Positions 51,711 through 64,000 of a stretch of DNA of 64,000 bases are shown here, in pieces. The notes under the pieces were generated by a model, which was not told where the DNA came from, searched no databases, and worked only from the letters and a program-made list of their open reading frames with translations. This DNA comes from JASLDZ01 sp965199975 (lineage in GTDB: Bacteria > Pseudomonadota > Alphaproteobacteria > Caulobacterales > Caulobacteraceae): the NCBI GenBank assembly GCA_965199975.1, contig OZ241340.1, positions 744,001 to 808,000 of the forward strand, written 5' to 3'. The translations under genes and the position numbers were made by a program. Position 1 is the first letter of the stretch, and each line of letters begins with the position of its first letter.

Positions 51711-52978
51711 CCGACGAACTGGCCGTCGACCCGACGCTGCTGTGCTGGGGCGCCGATGCGCGCGCCGCATCCGAGGCGCTGCGCGGCACGCCCGCCGAGA
51801 CGCGCACCCGCGCCCTGCATGCCCTGGCCGCCGCCGTGCGCGCAGGGCGCGAGGCCGTGCTCGCCGCCAACGCGCTGGACGTTCAGGCCGCCCGCGCGGC
51901 AGGGCTCGCGCCCGCGATGGTCGACCGCCTGGCGCTCGACGCCGGGCGCGTCGAGGCGATGGCGAGCGGCGTGGAGGCCATCGCCGCCCAGCCCGACCCG
52001 GTCGGCGCCGAGATCGCCCGCTGGACGCGGCCCAACGGACTCGACATCGCGCGGGTGCGCACGCCCATCGGGGTGATCGCGGTGGTCTACGAGTCGCGCC
52101 CGGGCGTGGGGATCGACGCGGCCGCGCTGGCCATCCGCTCGGGTAATGCGCTTCTGCTGCGCGGCGGTTCGGAGGCGCTGCGCTCGTCGCTGGCGCTGCA
52201 GGCGGCGGTGAGCGAGGCGCTGGCGGCCGCTGGCCTCCCCGCCGCCACGGTGCAGACCGCGCCCAGCGCCGACCGGGCGGTGGTGGGCGCCCTCCTCACC
52301 GGGCTCGACGGGGCGGTGGACCTCCTCATCCCGCGCGGCGGCAGGAGCCTGGTGGCGCGGGTGCGGGCGGAGGCGCGGGTGCCCGTGCTGGGCCACCTGG
52401 AGGGCCGCAACGCCACCTTCCTGCACGCCTCCGCCGACCTCGACATGGCGGTGGCCGTGAGCGTGGACGCCAAGATGCGCCGCACCTCCGTCTGCGGCGC
52501 CACCGAGACGCTGCTGGTCGACCGCGCCGCCGCCGCGCGCCTGCTGCCGCCCGTGGCGCAGGCGCTGCGGGCGGCGGGCTGCGAACTCCGGGGCGACACC
52601 GAAGCCTGCGCCCTCGCCCCGCCCATGACGCCGGCCACGGCGCAGGACTGGGACACCGAGCACCTGGCGGCCGTGCTCTCGGTGGCCGTGGTCGACGGCG
52701 TCGACGGCGCGCTCGCCCACATCCGCCGCCACGGCTCGGGCCATACCGACGCCATCGTGGCGCAGGACGCACGCGCGGCCGAGCGCTTCGCCGCGGGGGC
52801 CGACAGCGCGATCGTGCTGGTCAACGCCTCGACCCAGTTCGCCGACGGCGGCGAGTTCGGCTTCGGCGGCGAGATCGGCATCGCCACCGACAAGGTGCAC
52901 GCGCGAGGCCCGGTGGGGGCCGAACAGCTGACCACCTTCAAATACGTGGTGCGCGGGGCGGGGCAGGTGCGGGGATAG
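51707..52978 (+). CDS. proA: gamma-glutamyl phosphate reductase
   Basis: The 423-residue aldehyde-dehydrogenase-like enzyme reduces glutamyl-5-phosphate to the semialdehyde. Marks are GVIAVVYESRPGVGIDAAALA, LLLRGGSEAL, IPRGGRSL, the active Cys in RRTSVCGATETLLVD and FGFGGEIGIATDKVHARGP near the end. It is co-translated with proB. A hairpin follows 22 bases after the stop. Confidence 0.95.
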   Translation: MTDELAVDPTLLCWGADARAASEALRGTPAETRTRALHALAAAVRAGREAVLAANALDVQAARAAGLAPAMVDRLALDAGRVEAMASGVEAIAAQPDPVGAEIARWTRPNGLDIARVRTPIGVIAVVYESRPGVGIDAAALAIRSGNALLLRGGSEALRSSLALQAAVSEALAAAGLPAATVQTAPSADRAVVGALLTGLDGAVDLLIPRGGRSLVARVRAEARVPVLGHLEGRNATFLHASADLDMAVAVSVDAKMRRTSVCGATETLLVDRAAAARLLPPVAQALRAAGCELRGDTEACALAPPMTPATAQDWDTEHLAAVLSVAVVDGVDGALAHIRRHGSGHTDAIVAQDARAAERFAAGADSAIVLVNASTQFADGGEFGFGGEIGIATDKVHARGPVGAEQLTTFKYVVRGAGQVRG

Positions 52979-53000
52979 AGCCCGTCGCAAGGAAGCCTTT

Positions 53001-53022
53001 CCCCGCAACCTCCCCTGCGGGG
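53001..53022 (+). terminator. hairpin downstream of proBA
   Basis: CCCCGCA (53001-53007) pairs with TGCGGGG (53016-53022) across an 8-nt loop, 22 bases after the proA stop. The stem is short and has no T-run, so termination is likely but not certain. Confidence 0.45.
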
Positions 53023-53862
53023 TGCGAGCGCGAGTGTCCGTCCGGACTGTCCGATCCAGACGCTCAAGGCTCTGGCGCTCTTGGGAAAAGCGCCCCGGAC
53101 TCCTGCAGCGGACTCCGGCCCGCGCGAGGCGGAGTCCGGCCGAACTCTCCCCATGGTTTGCGCGGACGGGCGGGTCATCGGCCTCGAGTGTAAAGCCGTG
53201 GGGAAGGGCGCGGATAAGTTCGGCGGGTTTGCGGGCGAGACGCGCCGCGCGCCGGACATTGCCTGCGTCTCTGCGGAGGGCTGAGCGCCACCGCGCGCAG
53301 GTCGCGTCAAGGTACGCCTTCGGCTCTTCGACCTCGACCCGCCCCGCCCCGCGCGCGACGGGCGACCGGGAGCGTACTTCGATAGAGTCGGCGTGGCCTG
53401 CAGCCGCTTCGAACACTGAGCAGGTGACTGCCGGGGTTCGGCATGACCGCCTGCGTTCGAGTCTCGGCGGAGGGTCCTGCCCAGCGCGGGCGGGGCTCCC
53501 GCCGGCTCCTGCTTTTCAGCGGTGAGCAGGCAAGAGCTGCACCGCGCCGCGCATCACGCACTGCGGCAGGCATGCAGCCCCGTGTTCGACGCGCCGCAGG
53601 CCGTCGAATCTTACGAGGACGCCCTGCGTCCCGACCCCTTCAGGAGGCCGCCGCGCGCGGGGCGGGTCAAGGCCGTAGAGCGAAGCGAAGCGGAGCGTGC
53701 CTTGACGCGACCGAGCGCGGCGGCAGCTCCCACGTCGCCGATGAGACGCTTTCACCTTTTATCCGGCACAGCAACGCGGGCCAGATGATCCTTAGGCGTA
53801 CGGCCCTCCACCCGCTCCCGGGCGAGCAGCGCCCGCATTCACCGGACGAGACCCGGACGCGC
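53023..53862. other. long non-coding gap between proA and amtB
   Basis: About 840 bases have no supportable gene on either strand. The open frames present are Arg/Ser-rich and look like random GC-rich translations. The stretch contains a short inverted repeat (GGACTCCG at 53110-53117 with CGGAGTCC at 53130-53137) and a larger palindrome described separately at 53647-53724. It may have lost genes or may carry structured repeats. Nothing in it resembles a tRNA. Confidence 0.6.
53647..53724. repeat. 78-bp two-tier palindrome with purine-rich loop
   Basis: The outer stem is GCCGCCGCGC (53647-53656) with GCGCGGCGGC (53715-53724), 10 of 10 pairs. Nested inside is GTCAAGGC (53666-53673) with GCCTTGAC (53699-53706), 8 of 8 pairs. 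The 25-nt loop is rich in AGCGAAGCG repeats. The GGAG and CTCC flanks extend it further with a 2-nt bulge. It could be a mobile palindromic repeat unit or a structured RNA. No second copy was found in the window. Confidence 0.6.
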
Positions 53863-55332
53863 TCAATGCTCGTGGAGCGCCTCGCCGTGCAGCGCCATGT
53901 CGAGGCCTTCAAGCTCCTCGTCCGGGCTGACGCGCAGTCCCGTGGTGGACTTGCAGATCATCAGGATCACGAAGGTGCCGACCCCCGACCACACGATCGT
54001 TCCGGCGCAGCCCACGAACTGGATCCACACGGCGTGCAGCCGGTCGGCCTCGAAGGCCTTCACCCCGTCCGTCGCCTGGATCAGGTGGCTGGCGAACACG
54101 CCCGTGAGGAGCGCCCCTACGAAGCCGCCCACGCCGTGCACCCCGAAGGCGTCCAGGCTGTCGTCGTACTTCAGGGCGCGCTTGAGGAAGACCGCCGAGA
54201 GGTAGCACACCCCCCCCGCCACCAGCCCGATCACCAGCGCCCCGGACGGCGGCACGAAGCCGGATGCGGGGGTGATGGCCACCAGCCCCGCCACCGCGCC
54301 CGAGGCCATGCCCAGCATGGTGGGTTTCTTGGAGACCGCCCACTCCGCCCCCATCCAGGCCAGGGCCGCGGCCGCGGTGGCGATCTGCGTCGCCGCCATG
54401 GCCGAGCCCGCCAGCGCGTTGGCGCCTAGCGCCGAGCCGGCGTTGAAGCCGAACCAGCCCACCCACAGGAGCGAGGCGCCGATCATGGTGTAGACGAGGT
54501 TGTTGGGCGCCATGTTCTCGCGCCCGAACCCCACCCGCTTGCCCAGCACCAGCGCACAGACGAGGCCCGCGACGCCCGCGTTGATGTGCACCACCGTGCC
54601 GCCCGCGAAGTCGAGCACGCCCAAGCCGCCCAGGAAGCCGCCGCCCCACACCCAATGCGCGATCGGCCCGTAGACGAACAGCGACCACAAGACGGTGAAG
54701 AGGCACAGCGCCGAGAACTTGAACCGCTCGGCGAAAGCCCCGCACACCAACGCCGGGGTGATGATGGCGAAGGTCATCTGGTACATCATGAAGACGTATT
54801 CGGGGATGGTGTTGGCGGCGCCTGCGATCGTGTAGGGCCTGGCGTCAGGCACCGGGCTGATCCCGCTCAGGAACAGCTGCCCGAAACCGCCGATGAAACG
54901 GTTCACGTTCGCCTTCGGGTCGGTCCCGAAGGCCAGGCTGTACTCCACCACGAACCAGCACACGGTGACGATGGCGGTGATGGCGAAGCTCTGCGCGACG
55001 GTGGCGATCACGTTCTTGCGCCGCACCATGCCGCCGTAGAACAGCGCCAAGCCCGGGATGGTCATCAACAGCACCAGCGCGGTGGAGGTGAGCATCCAGG
55101 CGGTGTCGCCGGTGTCGATCTTCTGCGTCGCGGGCGCGGTGGCCGCCACGCCCGTCGACGTCGGGGCCGTCGATGCGGCGGGGGCCGCGGCCGGGCCGGT
55201 GGCGTTCACCGCGGCCGTGGCGTTCGCCACCGTGGCGGTCGCCTGCGCGGCCGCTGGCGCGGCGATCGCGGCCGCCAGCGTCAGCGCCGCGCAACCCGCA
55301 AGCATCGCCCCCCGCATGTCCACGCCTCTCAT
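53863..55332 (-). CDS. amtB: ammonium transporter
   Basis: The 489-residue protein has a cleavable-looking N-terminal signal and an Ala/Thr-rich spacer before about eleven membrane helices. Amt marks are LALFYGGMVRRKNV, the AHWVWGGGFL and GTVVHINAGVAGL histidine region, WFGFNAGS, and the late FGVHGVGGFVGALLTG with the twin-His His. ATG 55332 has GAGG five bases upstream. glnK is not adjacent, although amtB is usually paired with it. It is followed downstream by the long gap. Confidence 0.94.
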   Translation of the reverse strand: MRGVDMRGAMLAGCAALTLAAAIAAPAAAQATATVANATAAVNATGPAAAPAASTAPTSTGVAATAPATQKIDTGDTAWMLTSTALVLLMTIPGLALFYGGMVRRKNVIATVAQSFAITAIVTVCWFVVEYSLAFGTDPKANVNRFIGGFGQLFLSGISPVPDARPYTIAGAANTIPEYVFMMYQMTFAIITPALVCGAFAERFKFSALCLFTVLWSLFVYGPIAHWVWGGGFLGGLGVLDFAGGTVVHINAGVAGLVCALVLGKRVGFGRENMAPNNLVYTMIGASLLWVGWFGFNAGSALGANALAGSAMAATQIATAAAALAWMGAEWAVSKKPTMLGMASGAVAGLVAITPASGFVPPSGALVIGLVAGGVCYLSAVFLKRALKYDDSLDAFGVHGVGGFVGALLTGVFASHLIQATDGVKAFEADRLHAVWIQFVGCAGTIVWSGVGTFVILMICKSTTGLRVSPDEELEGLDMALHGEALHEH

Positions 55333-55520
55333 CGATCCTCGATCCGATCAGGAGCATGCCAAGCGCGCGGCCAAGCGGTTTTGCGGCGCAACAGGCTCTC
55401 GCCAGCCGGCGCCTGTCGAACAGGCGCCGGCGCACAGCTTTCGCGCTGGCGCTAGGCTCGTGCGCGCCACCCTGGGCCGTCGGCGCAAGGCCGAGGGAGA
55501 CGGGGCGGGACGGTCGCGTT

Positions 55521-56105
55521 CTAGACGAGGCCCTCGTGCTTCATGGCCTTCTGGACAGAGGGCCTCTGCATCAGCCTGTCGCGATAGGCGACGAGCTTGG
55601 CGGGCGCATCGACGCCGAACTTCTTGGCCCACAGCAGCATGACGAACAGGTAGAAGTCGGCCACGCTCACGGCGGAGCCGAACAGGAAGTCGCCCTGCAT
55701 GGTGTCGGCCAGGTAGCCCATGCGCGTCTTGATCGTCGCCCCGGCCTTGGCCTTGTCGTCGTCGCCGGCGCCCGCGAAGAACGGCTTGTAGCTCTTGTGG
55801 ATCTCGGTGGAGACGAAGGCGAGCGCCTCCAGAAGGTGCGTGTGGCCCATGGCGCCCGAGGGCTTCAGCGCCGTATCCTGGTGCGCAATCCAGTCGAGGA
55901 TGGCGATGTTCTCACTCACCGTCTCGCCAGAATCGAGCGTGAGAGCGGGCACGTAGCCCTTGGGGTTGATCTCGGTGAAATCCGCGCCGCTTTCGGTGCG
56001 CTTGGTCTTCAGGTCGACCTTCTCGTGCTCGAATGGCAGCCCCGCCTCGTGCAGCGAGATGTGGTCGGCCAGGCTGCACGCGCCCGGCGAATAGTAGAGC
56101 TTCAT
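55521..56105 (-). CDS. glutathione S-transferase, beta-class like
   Basis: The 194-residue protein has the thioredoxin-like GST N-domain with the MKLYYSPGACSLADHISLHEAG start (the Cys near residue 10 is the beta-class catalytic Cys), the INPKGYVPAL cis-Pro loop and SENIAILDWI glutathione contacts. The C-domain has FGSAVSVADFYLFVML. It would conjugate or reduce electrophiles. It lies 91 bases from mutS and 188 bases from amtB, each on the same strand. Confidence 0.93.
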   Translation of the reverse strand: MKLYYSPGACSLADHISLHEAGLPFEHEKVDLKTKRTESGADFTEINPKGYVPALTLDSGETVSENIAILDWIAHQDTALKPSGAMGHTHLLEALAFVSTEIHKSYKPFFAGAGDDDKAKAGATIKTRMGYLADTMQGDFLFGSAVSVADFYLFVMLLWAKKFGVDAPAKLVAYRDRLMQRPSVQKAMKHEGLV

Positions 56106-56196
56106 CGTCGTCTCTCCAGATCCAAGAGGCCATCAACGCCGCGGCCCCGCATTTCGCGCCACGCTCACACCTGCGGCTCGCCGTGCCCAGCGCGCT

Positions 56197-58890
<2,694 letters not shown>

Positions 58891-59034
58891 CGTAGAGCGG
58901 CGTAACACCCTCAGCCGCAGGCCGGGAGGGCGCGGGCGCGCGGTTGTGACCGCCTGCCGCAGCCTCTAGGTTCGAGCGCGGAAACGCACAAAAGAACGGC
59001 CGCTCGCCAAGAGGCGCGCCCGACCGGAGTCCCG

Positions 59035-61340
<2,306 letters not shown>

Positions 61341-61344
<4 letters not shown>

Positions 61345-61889
61345 GGAGCGGGAGCGGCGGCGGGCGTCGCAGGCTCCGCCTCAGGCGCCCGTTGCTTCAG
61401 GAGCGGGATCAGCAGGCCGTTGAGCGCGTCCAGGTTGAAAGCGCCGGCCTGCGCGTAACGGACCACCCCAGCGCGATCGATGACGTAGTTCGTGGGATAC
61501 CCGCCCAGATCGTCGTAGGGTCCGCTGAGGCGGCTCACCAGCGGGATCTCGAGCTTCGCCGCCAGGGGCTTGAGCATGTAGGGTTCGGCCGAGTCCGCGG
61601 AGGCCACGGCCAGCACGCGCAGCCCGTGCGCCTTCATGATGAGCGAGTAGCTGTTGAGCAGCGGCAGCTCGGTCTTGCAGGGGCCGCACCAGGTGGCCCA
61701 GAAGTTGAGGATCAGCACTTGGCCCTTGTAGTCGGCCAGCGAGACTTTCCGGCCGCCGTACAGGGTGGCGTGGAAGTCCGGCGCCGGTGCGCCGACCTTA
61801 GGTGTGGCGCCGCCGGCCGAGCCGGCAAGCGACGCCGCCAGGATCGCCACGATCCATGATCGTCCGCTCACCCGCCGCCTCCGCATCAT
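61341..61889 (-). CDS. TlpA-type thioredoxin-like periplasmic protein
   Basis: The 182-residue protein has a signal/anchor N-terminus (WIVAILAASLAG) and a thioredoxin fold with NFWATWCGPC (C68 and C71) and the YPTNYVID cis-Pro loop. It belongs to the AhpC/TSA-TlpA family of periplasmic disulfide reductases. The C-terminus is a Pro/Ala tail. Its stop (TAG, 61341-61343 on the minus strand) overlaps that of maeB. Confidence 0.88.
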
Positions 61890-61941
61890 CGCCCAAGCGT
61901 CGCCGAGGCCGAAGGCCGCTTCATCGGGCGCGAGCGGCTCG

Positions 61942-62019
61942 TTGGTGCGCTCGACATCGGGTGGTTGTCAGGCCCAGACGTTGGTGCGCTCGACATCGGG
62001 TGGTTGTCAGGCCCAGACG
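61942..62019. repeat. tandem duplication of 39 bp over the ald 3' end
   Basis: Two identical 39-base units lie end to end (61942-61980 and 61981-62019). The second unit contains the last few codons and the stop of ald (62007-62019). The first is a perfect extra copy beyond the stop. No mismatch is seen, so the event is recent or selected. Confidence 0.9.
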
Positions 62020-63119
62020 CCGTAAGGGTCTATGCTGGGCCGCGCCAACGCCTGCGCTACGGCCGGATGAGTCAGCTCGCCGTTCAGCACGTTCAGCCCC
62101 TTGGCCAGGTGCGGATCGCGCTTGAGCGCGTCCAGCCCGTGGTCGGCCAGCGCCAGGCCGAAGGGCAGGGTGGCGTTGCCCAGCGCCTCGGACGAGGTGC
62201 GCGGGGCCGAGCCCGGCATATTCGCCACGCAGTAGTGCACCACGCCGTCCACCGTGTAGGTCGGATCCGCGTGGGTGGTGGCGTGGCTGGTCTCGAAGCA
62301 GCCGCCCTGGTCGATGGAGACGTCCACGAGCACCGAACCCCGGCGCATGCGCGCGAGGTGCTCGCGGCGCACGAGCTTGGGGGCCGAGGCGCCGGCCACC
62401 AGCACCGCCCCCACCACCACGTCGGCCTGCAGGATCTCGTCCTCCACCGCGGCCGCGGTGGAATAGCGGGTGCGCAGGCGGCCGCCGAAGACGTCGTCCA
62501 GCTCGCGCATGCGCGGGATGGAGCGGTCGAGCACCACCACCTCCGCGCCCAGGCCCACCGCCATGCGTGCGGCGTTGGCGCCCACCACGCCGCCGCCCAG
62601 CACCACCACGCGCGCCGGGTTCACGCCGGGCACGCCGGAGAGCAGCAGCCCCATGCCGCCGTTGTGCTTGAGCAGCGTCTCGGCCGCGGAGAAGATCGCC
62701 AACCGCCCCGCCACCTCGCTCATGGGCGCCAGCAACGGCAGCCCGCCCCGCCCGTCGGTGACGGTCTCGTAGGCGATGGCCGCCGCGCCGGACTTGAGCA
62801 GGCCGTCGGTCTGCGCCGGATCGGGGGCGAGGTGCAGGTAGGTGAAGAGGATCTGGTCGGGGCGCAGGCGCTCCCACTCGACCTTCTGCGGCTCCTTCAC
62901 CTTGACGATCATGTCGGCGCCGCCGAACGCCGCCTCGGCGCCGTCTACGAGCTTGGCGCCGGCCTTCTCGTAGTCGGCGTCCTCGTATCCGGCGCCCAGG
63001 CCCGCCCCGCGTTCGACGAGCACCTCGTGGCCATGGCCGACGTATTCACGCGCCGCGGTGGGGGTGACGCCGACGCGGTACTCGTCGGACTTGATCTCCT
63101 TGGGCACGCCCACGCGCAT
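62007..63119 (-). CDS. ald: alanine dehydrogenase
   Basis: The 370-residue enzyme reversibly deaminates L-alanine to pyruvate and ammonia with NAD. It has MRVGVPKEIKSDEYRVGVTP, the FTYLHLAPDPAQTD histidine region, the Rossmann loop VVVLGGGVVGANAARMAVGLGA split by the fold, and YCVANMPGSAPRTSSEAL. GAGGAA lies before ATG 63119. Lrp-type regulator genes that often neighbour ald are not seen. The 3' end is duplicated. Confidence 0.95.
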   Translation of the reverse strand: MRVGVPKEIKSDEYRVGVTPTAAREYVGHGHEVLVERGAGLGAGYEDADYEKAGAKLVDGAEAAFGGADMIVKVKEPQKVEWERLRPDQILFTYLHLAPDPAQTDGLLKSGAAAIAYETVTDGRGGLPLLAPMSEVAGRLAIFSAAETLLKHNGGMGLLLSGVPGVNPARVVVLGGGVVGANAARMAVGLGAEVVVLDRSIPRMRELDDVFGGRLRTRYSTAAAVEDEILQADVVVGAVLVAGASAPKLVRREHLARMRRGSVLVDVSIDQGGCFETSHATTHADPTYTVDGVVHYCVANMPGSAPRTSSEALGNATLPFGLALADHGLDALKRDPHLAKGLNVLNGELTHPAVAQALARPSIDPYGVWA

Positions 63120-63578
63120 GATCGTTCCTCGCCTCGCCGGTTTTGCGGGCACGTGCGCCCGCGGGCGGAGCCGGTCAAGGGCCGGACGTTCTTGCGCAAG
63201 GCGCCAGTGGTGGGAACACGCCCGGCGCCCCTCGCGGCGGCGGTTACGCCGAGAAGGGCGCTCCTGGCTGAACTGAGCGTGGGTCTCCAGAAGATGGCGG
63301 TCAGCGTCTGGTCGGCAGAGTCCCGTCGGGTGGGAAGAGCGCTAGGTGCTGAGGTCATGAAGCGTGCAATGCGGCCGCTCCCACCGCCATCCGAGCCGAT
63401 CTCCTCCTGCGGCGGCCTGACGCCAAGTGTTCGACGCCGACCGCGTCGGGCGCTCGAAAGCCCGAGAATGCGAATGCGCCCGAGCGCAGCGTGGGCCTTA
63501 TTTATTGCAGGTGAGCTTTCAGCATGGGCGCTGCAGCTGCCTCGCGCCCCGTGCCGTCAGGGGGAGATCTTGTCGTGA
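63120..63578. other. non-coding or decayed stretch upstream of ald
   Basis: About 460 bases upstream of ald hold its promoter but no supportable gene. A run reading LLAELSVGLQKMAVSVWSAE on the plus strand has no start and no recognisable family. The region grades into the pseudogene remnants to its right. Confidence 0.5.
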
Positions 63579-63802
63579 AGCGCCCCCCGCATCGACGACT
63601 ACGCGCCTGCCCCCATCAAGCGCCGCAACCGCGAGGCGGCGGAGATGCTAGACCGCGTGGAGCTCGGCGAGCTGCTGGAACGAAGGCCGGGCGGCCACCA
63701 CGCCGTACCCCCAGAGTTTGACCGGCAGACGATTGCCAAGCTGCGCAGCCGCTTTCGGGAGGAGGCTAGCCACCTCCTCCTGGAGGAGCAGGGTCGGGGG
63801 AA
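63579..63802 (+). pseudogene. unrecognised coding remnant, no start
   Basis: Frame-3 translation from after a TGA (63576-63578) gives a protein-like segment, RIDDYAPAPIKRRNREAAEM, then LLERRPGGHHAVPPEFDRQT and LRSRFREEASHLLLEE. Amino-acid use is natural, unlike the random frames nearby. It appears to lose its frame near 63800, where frame 2 becomes the sensible one (AYLLVTPFTQPG). It could be part of a metallopeptidase, but I cannot name it. Confidence 0.35.
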
Positions 63803-63856
63803 GGCGCCTACTTGCTTGTCACGCCATTCACCCAGCCTGGCAGGCACCCCTTGGTT

Positions 63857-64000
63857 ACCGGCCGTCGCGTCGGCGTGGTCGGCTTCTGCATGGGCGGCGG
63901 CATGGCGATCGCCGCGGCGGCCGCCTTCCCCGACCGCTTCGGAGCGGTCGCGAGCTTCCACGGCGACGGTCTCGCCACCGACGCGCCGACCAGCCCTCAC
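63857..64000 (+). pseudogene. dienelactone hydrolase-family fragment, 5' truncated, running off the window
   Basis: Frame 2 reads TGRRVGVVGFCMGGGMAIAA followed by FPDRFGAVASFHGDGLATDA. This is the nucleophile-elbow region of dienelactone hydrolase proteins (GFCMGG with catalytic Cys, then SFHG). The N-terminal about 100 residues expected upstream are missing, so either the gene is a remnant or it was fused by deletion to the preceding unrecognised segment. The 3' part is outside the window. Confidence 0.6.

Noticed and set aside
53440..53480. GTTCGAGTCTC, which resembles a tRNA T-loop
   Set aside because: No D-arm, anticodon arm or acceptor pairing can be built around it.
53022..53525. Open frame of 167 codons in the gap after proA
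   Set aside because: Translation is Arg/Ser-rich without any motif, and other frames in the region look the same.
62083..62097. A third GTTCAG pair inside ald
   Set aside because: The spacing is 9 rather than 11 and it lies in coding sequence.

Overview
The window is GC-rich (about 70 % by eye) and gene-dense. It looks like a chromosomal segment of an alphaproteobacterium of the Caulobacterales, close to Caulobacter or Phenylobacterium. The evidence is the GcrA C-terminus at the left edge, a GapR (DUF2312) chromatin protein, a ChvG/ChvI two-component system fused to a regulatory PTS (HPr, EIIA, HprK), the three-subunit transhydrogenase next to an aa3-oxidase subunit IV, and the serC/serA and miaB-phoH-ybeY-corC-lnt blocks. 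I see no rRNA, tRNA, CRISPR array, insertion sequence or prophage.

Layout. 1-5.8 kb: gcrA end, rpmE, an ABC exporter, marC, pyrF, a secreted Gly/Asn-rich protein and a DUF1674 protein. 5.8-13.2 kb: rsmB, a glycine-zipper lipoprotein, heparinase-like and nucleotide-sugar epimerase genes, a lytic transglycosylase and an oxidase subunit. 13.3-17.1 kb: the pnt operon, carrying an inserted small membrane protein and a MntA-HepT toxin-antitoxin pair. 17.1-25 kb: ATP-grasp, DUF4112, adenosine kinase, hisB-hisH, ohr, fmt-truA, rpmJ, a HAD hydrolase and gapR. 25.1-31.3 kb (minus strand): wrbA, purA, a PagL-like gene, and serC-sseB-serA behind a probable serC leader RNA. 31.4-32.6 kb: four tiny secreted basic proteins.

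32.8-45.4 kb is almost entirely minus strand. It holds can-folP-thiD; miaB-phoH-ybeY-corC with a VapBC-type pair and then lnt and an XRE regulator; and chvI-chvG-hprK-EIIA-ptsH. Many of these genes are joined by 4-nt stop/start overlaps with GTG, TTG or CTG starts. 45.4-53 kb: an unknown 566-aa protein, mdh, a class-A beta-lactamase-like lipoprotein, rlmN and proB-proA. 53-64 kb: a long non-coding gap with a large palindrome, amtB, a GST, mutS, maeB, a TlpA-type thioredoxin, ald with a duplicated 3' end, and a decayed right edge with a dienelactone-hydrolase remnant that runs off the window.

Most of the window is housekeeping. The parts that stand out are two toxin-antitoxin modules embedded inside conserved operons, a shared GTTCAG-N5-GTTCAG motif before two small envelope-protein genes, the cluster of tiny secreted cationic proteins, the Gly/Asn-rich secreted protein with an AT-rich core, and the structured intergenic elements.
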